Shown here: positions 7,376 through 13,140 of the stretch, piece after piece
How positions within the stretch are numbered: position 1 is the first letter of the stretch
Layout of the letters: the number at the start of each line of letters is the position of its first letter
Assembly: GCA_041589295.1 (NCBI GenBank)
Contig: JBFHVZ010000047.1
Location: 1-19,689 of the forward strand
Direction: 5' to 3'
DNA length: 19,689 nt
DNA from: Bermanella sp041589295
Lineage (GTDB): Bacteria; Pseudomonadota; Gammaproteobacteria; Pseudomonadales; Oceanobacteraceae
Translations under genes and position numbers: made by a program
The notes under the pieces: generated by a model
Database searches by the model: none
Told to the model about the DNA's origin: nothing
Seen by the model: only the letters and a program-made list of their open reading frames with translations

Positions 7376-7395
7376 ACAGGCTGCGATAAGCCTGT
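7376..7395 (-). promoter_or_regulatory. 7-bp inverted repeat in the leader of the DsbA/GspC-like gene
   Basis: acaggct (7376-7382), six bases, agcctgt (7389-7395): a perfect inverted repeat 34 bases upstream of the start codon, between it and the preceding terminator. No T tract follows in either direction, so it is more likely an operator or leader hairpin than a terminator. Confidence 0.35.
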
Positions 7396-7425
7396 GTATT
7401 AGGCAAGGTTGCTTTGCGCCAGCAT

Positions 7426-7456
7426 AAAAAAACCGACCACTATGGGTCGGTTTTTT
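7426..7456. terminator. bidirectional factor-independent terminator after the histone-like gene
   Basis: An A-run at 7426-7432, a 7-bp stem accgacc/ggtcggt with a 6-base loop, then a T-run at 7451-7456. Transcription from either side would end in a T tract. Its position just after the minus-strand histone-like gene suggests it serves that gene and separates it from the next one. Confidence 0.88.
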
Positions 7457-7484
7457 ATTAGCTTAAAGAGCTTATTGCTCGGAA

Positions 7485-8135
7485 TTAAGCTTTTTTGGCA
7501 CTTTTACGACGCCCTACACGCTTTTTAGCGGTGGTTTTACGACGAGTTGCCTTTTTCTTAGCTGGTTTAGCCAGAGACTTCAGCTTAGCAGAGGCTTTTT
7601 TAGCAGCGGCTTTCGCTTTAGCTTCTGTTTTCTTAGCTTTTGACTTAACTTTTGCAGCGTCTTTCTTAGCACGGGATTTTTTCCACTTCTCTTCGTAAGC
7701 AGCCAGTGCTTTCTTCAGATCAGCATCGGCTTTAGCAGCCAATTGTGCTTCGTATGCAGCAACTGCTTCTTGAGCAGCGGCAGCAGCGGCAGCAGCTTTC
7801 GCTTCAACAGCGGCAGCTTGAACCAGTTTTTTCGCTTCGCGACCAGCCGCTTTAGCAGCAGCTAGAGCTTCTTTTTGCTTAGCAACAGCAGCGCGGGCAG
7901 TTACAACGGCTTTTTTAGCAGCTGCAGTACCAGTGGTCGTCGCTTTTTTACGAGCAGCGGCCAGTTTCTTGGATGCAGCGTCTACTTTCGCTTGAGCTGC
8001 TTTTACTTGAGAAGCTGCTTTTTCTACTGCTTTGGTAGCTTTAGATTGAGCAGGGCTGGTTGCGACAACCGCTTTACGCGCTACGCGTTTTTTAGCGGTG
8101 GTCTTTTTCACTGCTTTTTTACGACCTCGAGCCAT
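7485..8135 (-). CDS. AlgP-like, histone H1-like Lys/Ala-rich protein
   Basis: 216 residues made almost wholly of Ala and Lys with some Arg, Thr, Val and Gln, and no aromatic residues except in AAYE-type spots and one Trp. The basic N-terminus (MARGRKKAVKK) and basic C-terminus (KKRVGRRKSAKKA) flank a long Ala-rich, heptad-like helical region at ~40-150. This is the composition of bacterial histone H1-like proteins such as Pseudomonas AlgP (AlgR3), which bind DNA non-specifically and have been linked to alginate gene control; a direct role here is inference. The ATG at 8135 has agagga about 7 bases upstream. It is monocistronic, with an AT-rich upstream region and a good terminator. Low-complexity sequence limits homology assignment, so I leave the symbol empty. 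Confidence 0.85.
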   Translation of the reverse strand: MARGRKKAVKKTTAKKRVARKAVVATSPAQSKATKAVEKAASQVKAAQAKVDAASKKLAAARKKATTTGTAAAKKAVVTARAAVAKQKEALAAAKAAGREAKKLVQAAAVEAKAAAAAAAAQEAVAAYEAQLAAKADADLKKALAAYEEKWKKSRAKKDAAKVKSKAKKTEAKAKAAAKKASAKLKSLAKPAKKKATRRKTTAKKRVGRRKSAKKA

Positions 8136-8758
8136 ATTTTAATCCTCTGTGGGTTGGCGGTTATTCCAATAAAAAAATAGCATAAAAAAGGTAAGAGCAA
8201 AGTCTTGGCGTGAAAAATAAAGGATTTTTTTTCAAAAAACTACACGAAAACCTTCAATTTCAATAAATTTGGCGCAAAAAACGACTTAATAAAGAAAAAT
8301 TTACAAATCTTTTTCCTGTTTTGTGTCTGTTGCGAAGTTATTTGTGAAATGACAAACAAACCCATTTAGGGTCGTGTGCTGTTAATTGGTTTTTTGTAAG
8401 TGACCTGTTTTGCTATTTCATTTTGATTCAAATCAACGCGTGAACATCATCGTCGCACTCAAAAAATTCTGTTTTGTTTCTGGTGTTCGCATTCGGAAGG
8501 AGTGAGTTGAGGAGATATATTTGGGTTACAAAAGGCATTTGCGTGTTGCAAAGTAGTCGTCGGAAATCAGTACTTTCACCGATTGAATGTTTACAAACAA
8601 TAAACCACTACGAAAAAGTGCACTGTTTTTTGACGCTTTTGCTTGTTTGCCAAGTTTTCAGAAACCAATGTAAGCCAACTTTTAGAGAATTAAACGGCAC
8701 ATTTTCAACGATAGGGCAGGGGAGAACACAGTCGTCGTTTAAAAGGAAACATGAAAAG

Positions 8759-8845
8759 CACCACAAAAGGCACCACAAACGAGGCCACGAAAGCAATGCC
8801 ATATTAGACGACAGACGAAACGACAGTTGAAATGACAGATGAAAC
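8759..8845 (+). repeat. imperfect 12-bp repeats
   Basis: Two families. Around caccacaaaagg: 8759-8770, 8771-8782 and the diverged 8783-8794. Around gacagatgaaac: 8810-8821, 8822-8833 and 8834-8845. In the plus frame of 8507-8830 the first set encodes the His/Lys/Arg cluster KHHKRHHKRGHE. Confidence 0.7.
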
Positions 8846-8856
8846 GACAAAGGTAA

Positions 8857-8960
8857 GCGCAAGAAGGAAGCGCGAGAAAGATGCGCGAGAAAGATGCGCG
8901 AGAAAGATGCGCGAGAAAGATGCGCGAGAAGGAAGCGCGAGAGGTAAATGTGAGAAAGAA
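8857..8960 (+). repeat. tandem array of eight 13-bp units
   Basis: The unit is gcgcgagaaagat. Copies at 8870-8882, 8883-8895, 8896-8908 and 8909-8921 are identical. Flanking copies at 8857-8869, 8922-8934 and 8935-8947 differ by one to four bases, and 8948-8960 is more diverged. Thirteen is not a multiple of three, so the array would shift frame from copy to copy and is not a simple peptide repeat. It ends 14 bases before the adk terminator. Confidence 0.9.
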
Positions 8961-8974
8961 AAGGTAATGCCCAT

Positions 8975-9003
8975 AAAAAAGGCCACCGAAGTGACCTTTT
9001 TTT
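8975..9003 (-). terminator. factor-independent terminator of adk with a cUUCGg tetraloop
   Basis: Read on the minus strand: ggtcac-ttcg-gtggcc followed by six Ts (8980-8975). The stem has one G-U pair that is acceptable only in the minus-strand RNA, and the loop is the very stable C(UUCG)G tetraloop, which fixes the orientation. It starts 14 bases after the adk stop codon. Confidence 0.92.
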
Positions 9004-9017
9004 GAGTTTGGGTACGT

Positions 9018-9665
9018 TTACGCGCCCAATGCAGTGAAGACTGCGTTTTTGATGTCTTCTAATGAACCGACACCAGGGATGTGAACATACTTAGGTGCAT
9101 TTTCGGTTTTAAGGTCTTTGTAGAAGCCAACCAAAGGAGCAGTTTGCTCGTGGTAGATGCCCAGACGCTTACGAACAGTTTCTTCGGCGTCATCTTCACG
9201 TTGAATTAGGTCTTCGCCAGTTTCATCGTCTTTGCCTTCCACTTTAGGTGGGTTAAACACCACGTGGTAAGTACGACCAGAACCCGGGTGAACACGACGA
9301 CCGCTCATGCGTTTAACGATTTCTTCATCATCAACGTCGATTTCAACCACGTAGTCGATGGCAACACCAGCTTCGATCATGGCTTCTGCTTGTGGAATAG
9401 TGCGAGGGAAACCGTCGAACAGACAGCCGTTTGCACAATCAGGCTCAGCAATACGCTCTTTCACCAAAGAAATAATCAAATCGTCGCTTACTAAGCCGCC
9501 GCTTTGCATGACTTCTTCAACTTGTTTGCCCAGTGGGGTTCCCGCTTTTACCGCAGCACGCAGCATGTCACCGGTAGAAATTTGCGGAATGCTGTATTTC
9601 TCACAGATGAATTGTGCTTGTGTGCCTTTACCGGCGCCTGGGGCACCCAACAGGATAATGCGCAT
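9018..9665 (-). CDS. adk: adenylate kinase
   Basis: Catalyses ATP + AMP = 2 ADP in the cytosol and balances adenylate pools. The 215 residues (E. coli 214) contain the P-loop GAPGAGKGT at 7-15, the AMP-binding stretch STGDMLR at 30-36, DGFPRT at 84-89, and a full-length LID at ~122-159 beginning GRRVHPGSGRTYH. The LID lacks the four cysteines of zinc-binding adenylate kinases, as in most Gram-negatives. I start it at the ATG at 9665 because MRIILLGAPG is the conserved N-terminus and aaggag lies 7 bases upstream; the frame stays open 16 codons further upstream, but that extension is not family-like. It lies downstream of ppc on the same strand with a 307-base gap, so it probably has its own promoter. 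Confidence 0.98.
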   Translation of the reverse strand: MRIILLGAPGAGKGTQAQFICEKYSIPQISTGDMLRAAVKAGTPLGKQVEEVMQSGGLVSDDLIISLVKERIAEPDCANGCLFDGFPRTIPQAEAMIEAGVAIDYVVEIDVDDEEIVKRMSGRRVHPGSGRTYHVVFNPPKVEGKDDETGEDLIQREDDAEETVRKRLGIYHEQTAPLVGFYKDLKTENAPKYVHIPGVGSLEDIKNAVFTALGA

Positions 9666-9972
9666 ATAAATGCTCCTTAGTTTTTCTGAATCTATCTCTG
9701 AATCAGCCGACACGCCTCACAAACTGGGGCAGATGATTGAGGGATAGATCCCATTATTGCTGCTTTTAGCTGGACCAAATGGTCGTTTTTTGTTCAGTCT
9801 CGCCAAAAAGACCGCCAACGATACCTGAGCCCCCTAGGAAGGGCAAGAGCCCAACAGGGGCCAAATTCGGCCCAGTTTTGTCGTGAATCAAGGTTTGGTG
9901 TGAAGGGAATTTAGGTAAAGTCAGAGGAGATAAGGGATGGCGGGGCCATGGCCCCGCGTGATGAGAGAATGC
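9666..9972. other. 307-base gap between ppc and adk
   Basis: No gene seen. It should hold the end of the ppc transcript and the adk promoter. Structures present are the perfect palindrome at 9940-9957, and nested short hairpins at 9829-9862 (gcccct...aggggc enclosing gggcaagagccc). On the minus strand TTGGTC, 16 bases and TAATGG (about 9779-9752) is a weak promoter candidate for adk. Confidence 0.45.
9940..9957. terminator. GC-rich palindrome after ppc, possible terminator
   Basis: gcggggccatggccccgc is a perfect 18-base palindrome 16 bases after the ppc stop codon. Downstream on the minus strand there is only a pyrimidine-rich stretch, not a T run, so it would be a weak or factor-assisted terminator, or a 3'-end stabilising hairpin. 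Confidence 0.4.
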
Positions 9973-12630
9973 CTAACCCGTGTTACGCATACCGGCCGCG
10001 ATGCCAGCCATGGTGACTTTCAGTGCGTGATCGGCTTTATGGTTGACCTTTTCACCCTGCAAACGGCTGCGCAGTAGCAGTTCGGCTTGCAGATAATGTA
10101 GTGGATCGGTGTAGGGGTTACGCACGGCCATGGATTCTTTAATCACAGGTGTGTGTTGCAATAATTCGCTTTGCCCTTTGATTTGATTAATGGTGCTGAT
10201 GGCTTTGGCTAAGCGATCGCGCAACAGGCTACCCAGTGCGCGATCATTTTCGCTATTGCTCAAGCGACGTTCGTAATACTCAGCGATGCCACTGTCGGTT
10301 TTGCATAGCACCATTTCAAGCATGTCGGTAAAGGTTTGGAAAAACGGCCATTGCTCGCGCATGGTTTGCAGTTCTTCTAGCCCGCCTTGTTCTATTTTGT
10401 TGGCCAGAGCTTCGTCGCCGCCGAGCCACGCAGGTAGCATTAAGCGAATTTGCATCCAAGCAAAAATCCAAGGTATGGCGCGCAGGCTTTCGACGCCGCC
10501 ATCGGATTTACGTTTTGCAGGACGGCTTCCCAAGGCTAATTTACCCAACTCTTGCTCGGGTGTGACCGCACGGAAATACGGAACAAATTCGGGGGTTTCG
10601 CGCACCACCTTGCGATACGACTTCACCGCTTGGTCGCACAGCTGATCCAGCGTGGTTCGCCATTCTGGTTTTGGTTCTGGTGGGGGGAGCAAGGTGGCCT
10701 CTAACACGGCGGATAAATAAACCTGTAGCGAGCGTAATGCCACATCTGGGTTACCGAATTTAAAACGAATCATTTCGCCTTGCTCAGTAACGCGCAGTTT
10801 GCCTTGTACCGAACCGGGGGGCTGCGAAAGAATGGCGCCGTGAGCAGGGCCACCGCCGCGACCCACGGTTCCACCACGACCGTGGAACAACATAAGCCCC
10901 ACATTATGTTGGTCTGCCACTTTTACTAAAGATTCTTGCGCTCGATATTGCGCCCAAGTGGCGGCCATTTGTCCGGCATCTTTCGCGCTGTCGCTGTACC
11001 CCACCATGACCATTTGTCGGCCGCGGCAATAGGTTTTGTACCAAGGCACGTTTAATAGCGCGTTAATACTGTCTGCGGCACCGTTAAGGTCGTCCAAGGT
11101 TTCAAATAATGGGGCAATGGGCATGGGTTCGGTTTTACCCACCATTTTTAATAACAAGGCTACGGCCAGTACATCCGATGGTTTACTGGCCATGGAGATG
11201 ACATACGCCCCTAAGGCGTTGGGGGTTTCTTTGGCGACCACTTTGCACGTGGCGAGCACTTCTTCTACTTCTGGGCTGGGTTGCCAATTTAGCGGTAGCA
11301 ACGGACGTTTGTTTTGCAGCTCTTTTAATAAGAAGGCTTGGCGTTGTGATTCGTCCCACGAGCCGTAGTCGCCCATGTCGAGGAACTGAGTTAATTCGGC
11401 AAAGACTTGTGCGTGTCGACCGCTTTCTTGGCGAATATCCAATTGTGTGAGACTGAGCCCAAAGGTATAGGCCCGTCTTAAGGTGTCGAGTAATCTGCCG
11501 TTGGCAACGACTTCCATATTGCAATCCAGCAGTGATTGATAACACAGCTTAAGCGGTTCGATTAGGCTTTGTGTATCTAACAACGGTTTATTAAATGCGT
11601 TAGGGGTTTCACCTTGTAGGAGTGCTTCGGCCCAAGCGCGGGTGGCTTTTAAGCGTTGTCTTAATTCATGTAAAAGATGTCGGTATGGTTCGCGCACGTC
11701 GCCAATGACGGCACGTAGGGTTTCGTTGCATTGGCTCATGGACAAGTCGTTGACCAGTTCGCGCAAATCACGCAAATACAGGTCAGCGGCCATCCAACGG
11801 CCTAATAACAAAACCCGCTCGGTAACTTTGGCGGTGACATTGGGGTTGCCGTCGCGATCGCCGCCCATCCAAGAGCAAAATTTAATGGGGGCGCATTCAA
11901 TGGGTAGGCGCTCGCCTTCGTAATCCAATAACAGCTTGTCTAACTCTTTATAAAAGCGAGGCACAGCATCCCACAATGAGTTTTCTATGGTGGCAAAGCC
12001 CCATTTGGCTTCGTCCTCTGGGGTGGGGCGTTGCTGGCGGATTTCATCTGTGTACCAGACTTCGCCTACTAATTCGGTGAGGCGCTCGAGTATAAATTGT
12101 CGTTCGTGGGGAAAGGGTAAGGTCTCGGCTTTATCTAAGGCGTGCAGTATTTGGTCGTATTTTTGAATCAGCGTACGGCGCGTGACTTCGGTTGGGTGTG
12201 CGGTTAGAACCAATTCAACCTGCATGGAGCGAATTTGTTCAAGTACGTTAATGGATTCTTTGCCTTCTTTGAGCCGCTGAATCAGCTCCTCTAGGTGTTC
12301 GAGGAAGGCTTCGCCTTCGTTGCGGCGGCGGCGGACCACGTCATGATACTGTTCGGCGATGTTGGCTAGGTTCAAAAACTGATTGAAGGCGCGGGTAATG
12401 GGGATGATGTCATCGTCGGACAGGCCTTTTAAGGTGTCGATGAGTTCTTGATTTTGAGCTCCGGCACGGGCGCGTTTGGCTAGGGTTCGAATCTTTTCTA
12501 TGGTGTCGACAAACTCATCACCTTTGTCGGTGGCGATGATCTGACCCAGTACTTCGCCCAGTAGGCGAACGTTTTCTTTTAATTCAGGGTCTAGGTGTTC
12601 CACACTTTCACCAGCCTGTTTGCGAACCAT
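9973..12630 (-). CDS. ppc: phosphoenolpyruvate carboxylase
   Basis: Carboxylates phosphoenolpyruvate with bicarbonate to oxaloacetate, the main anaplerotic feed of the citric acid cycle; a cytosolic tetramer, allosterically controlled in the family. At 885 residues it is within two of E. coli Ppc (883). Key motifs: VLTAHPTE with the catalytic His145, GGDRDGNP, MVMVGYSDSAKDAG, the mobile catalytic loop FHGRGGTVGRGGGPAH at ~582-597, and the invariant C-terminus ending MRNTG. The ATG at 12630 has aagga 8 bases upstream. The gene is divergent from a small ribbon-helix-helix-like protein, and adk lies downstream on the same strand, an order shared with Pseudomonas as I recall it. Confidence 0.98.
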   Translation of the reverse strand: MVRKQAGESVEHLDPELKENVRLLGEVLGQIIATDKGDEFVDTIEKIRTLAKRARAGAQNQELIDTLKGLSDDDIIPITRAFNQFLNLANIAEQYHDVVRRRRNEGEAFLEHLEELIQRLKEGKESINVLEQIRSMQVELVLTAHPTEVTRRTLIQKYDQILHALDKAETLPFPHERQFILERLTELVGEVWYTDEIRQQRPTPEDEAKWGFATIENSLWDAVPRFYKELDKLLLDYEGERLPIECAPIKFCSWMGGDRDGNPNVTAKVTERVLLLGRWMAADLYLRDLRELVNDLSMSQCNETLRAVIGDVREPYRHLLHELRQRLKATRAWAEALLQGETPNAFNKPLLDTQSLIEPLKLCYQSLLDCNMEVVANGRLLDTLRRAYTFGLSLTQLDIRQESGRHAQVFAELTQFLDMGDYGSWDESQRQAFLLKELQNKRPLLPLNWQPSPEVEEVLATCKVVAKETPNALGAYVISMASKPSDVLAVALLLKMVGKTEPMPIAPLFETLDDLNGAADSINALLNVPWYKTYCRGRQMVMVGYSDSAKDAGQMAATWAQYRAQESLVKVADQHNVGLMLFHGRGGTVGRGGGPAHGAILSQPPGSVQGKLRVTEQGEMIRFKFGNPDVALRSLQVYLSAVLEATLLPPPEPKPEWRTTLDQLCDQAVKSYRKVVRETPEFVPYFRAVTPEQELGKLALGSRPAKRKSDGGVESLRAIPWIFAWMQIRLMLPAWLGGDEALANKIEQGGLEELQTMREQWPFFQTFTDMLEMVLCKTDSGIAEYYERRLSNSENDRALGSLLRDRLAKAISTINQIKGQSELLQHTPVIKESMAVRNPYTDPLHYLQAELLLRSRLQGEKVNHKADHALKVTMAGIAAGMRNTG

Positions 12631-12733
12631 GTTTTACATCCTTTTCATAATCAGGTTGAACTATAGCCTGCAGGTTATAACAAAAAAGTACAATTCTTTT
12701 ACATGACCCTTCACGCAAACTCGGCAGGCGTCG

Positions 12734-12751
12734 ACTAAACTTTATTTTAGT
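12734..12751. promoter_or_regulatory. small inverted repeat between ppc and the RHH-like gene
   Basis: actaaa (12734-12739), six bases, tttagt (12746-12751), 28 bases upstream of the ATG of the small gene. It is a possible operator, perhaps for autoregulation by the ribbon-helix-helix-like product; AT-rich 6-bp arms also arise by chance. Confidence 0.25.
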
Positions 12752-12778
12752 TTGTTTCGAGGTAAAACGAGGTGTTCA

Positions 12779-13105
12779 ATGCGCGTGCGGGATTTAATGT
12801 CGACTTGGGAAAATGAAAGTCATCACACCCAAACCGAAGAAAAATATCAGATTCGACTCCCCTTACGTGATGCAGCAAGGTTAGAAGCTCTGCAAGGCTT
12901 GTACCCAGGGGTGAGCAAATCAACGTTGATTTCTCAATTATTAGGTGCGGCGTTGGACGAAGTGGAAAAACAAATGCCCTACAAACCCGGTGATCGAGTG
13001 GTCTCGGTGGATGAGTTGGGCGATCCGCTGTACGAAGATATTGGCCTTACGCCCAGATATTTGGAATTGCGTCAGGCCTTTATGCAAAAGCGCAAGCGGG
13101 CCTGA
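12779..13105 (+). CDS. small conserved protein with a ribbon-helix-helix-like segment
   Basis: 108 residues with no signal peptide or membrane segment. The N-terminal part (MRVRDLMSTWENE) is followed by YQIRLPLRDAARLEALQGL and VSKSTLISQLLGAALDEVEK (residues ~24-63). The beta-strand, helix, turn with SKSTLI, helix pattern resembles ribbon-helix-helix (CopG/MetJ-type) DNA-binding proteins. The C-terminus contains PYKPGDRVVS and GDPLYEDIGLTPRYLEL, which I associate with conserved hypothetical proteins of pseudomonads; no function is established to my knowledge. I chose the ATG at 12779 because acgagg lies 6-7 bases upstream; a TTG at 12752 would add nine unconvincing residues, and an ATG at 12797 is a shorter option. 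Divergent from ppc and convergent with plsB (19 bases apart). Confidence 0.78.
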   Translation: MRVRDLMSTWENESHHTQTEEKYQIRLPLRDAARLEALQGLYPGVSKSTLISQLLGAALDEVEKQMPYKPGDRVVSVDELGDPLYEDIGLTPRYLELRQAFMQKRKRA

Positions 13106-13113
13106 TATCACCA

Positions 13114-13140
13114 GCAAGGGCGGCTTACGCCGCGTCTTGC
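13114..13140. terminator. hairpin between the convergent RHH-like gene and plsB
   Basis: gcaag (13114-13118) pairs with cttgc (13136-13140) and gcggc (13120-13124) with gccgc (13128-13132) around a short loop. It overlaps the last codons of plsB. Only a short pyrimidine stretch (ttctct) follows on the plus strand, so termination of the small gene is plausible but not strong. Confidence 0.5.

Larger units (their letters stand above)
8136..8974. other. 839-base stretch without a convincing gene, upstream of the histone-like gene
   Basis: The part nearest the histone-like gene (8136-8420) is very AT-rich with many A- and T-tracts, as expected of a promoter/UP region and possibly curved DNA. No promoter stands out; TTGCTC and TATTTT with a 15-base spacer on the minus strand is the best I can point to. 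From 8507 a plus-strand frame (TTG behind ggaaggag) stays open to 8830, but its protein is compositionally odd and ends in a His/Lys-rich stretch produced by repeats. A short frame at 8751-8807 (MKSTTKGTTNEATKAMPY) has an aaaagga site. The right-hand part is filled with 12- and 13-bp repeats. It may hold an RNA or a decayed gene; nothing is certain. Confidence 0.5.

Noticed and set aside
8507..8830. Plus-strand frame of about 107 codons starting at TTG behind ggaaggag, ending in a His/Lys-rich stretch
   Set aside because: The ribosome-site-like sequence is attractive, but the protein has no recognisable domain, odd composition, and its His-rich end is produced by 12-bp repeats. I keep it as a note in the intergenic entry rather than call a gene.
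8857..8960. CRISPR array
   Set aside because: The units are contiguous 13-mers with no spacers and no cas genes nearby.
8608..8986. Minus-strand frames rich in Ser, Leu and Phe (8608-8862 and 8804-8986)
   Set aside because: They are the complement of purine-rich repeats; the Leu/Ser/Phe repetition follows from the repeats, and one crosses into the adk terminator.
9666..9713. 16-codon upstream extension of adk
   Set aside because: The residues before MRIILLGAPG are not family-like, and the strong ribosome site lies directly before the internal ATG at 9665.
9760..9813. Plus-strand terminator-like hairpin gacc-aaat-ggtc followed by gtttttt between ppc and adk
   Set aside because: The stem is only 4 bp and no plus-strand gene ends there.
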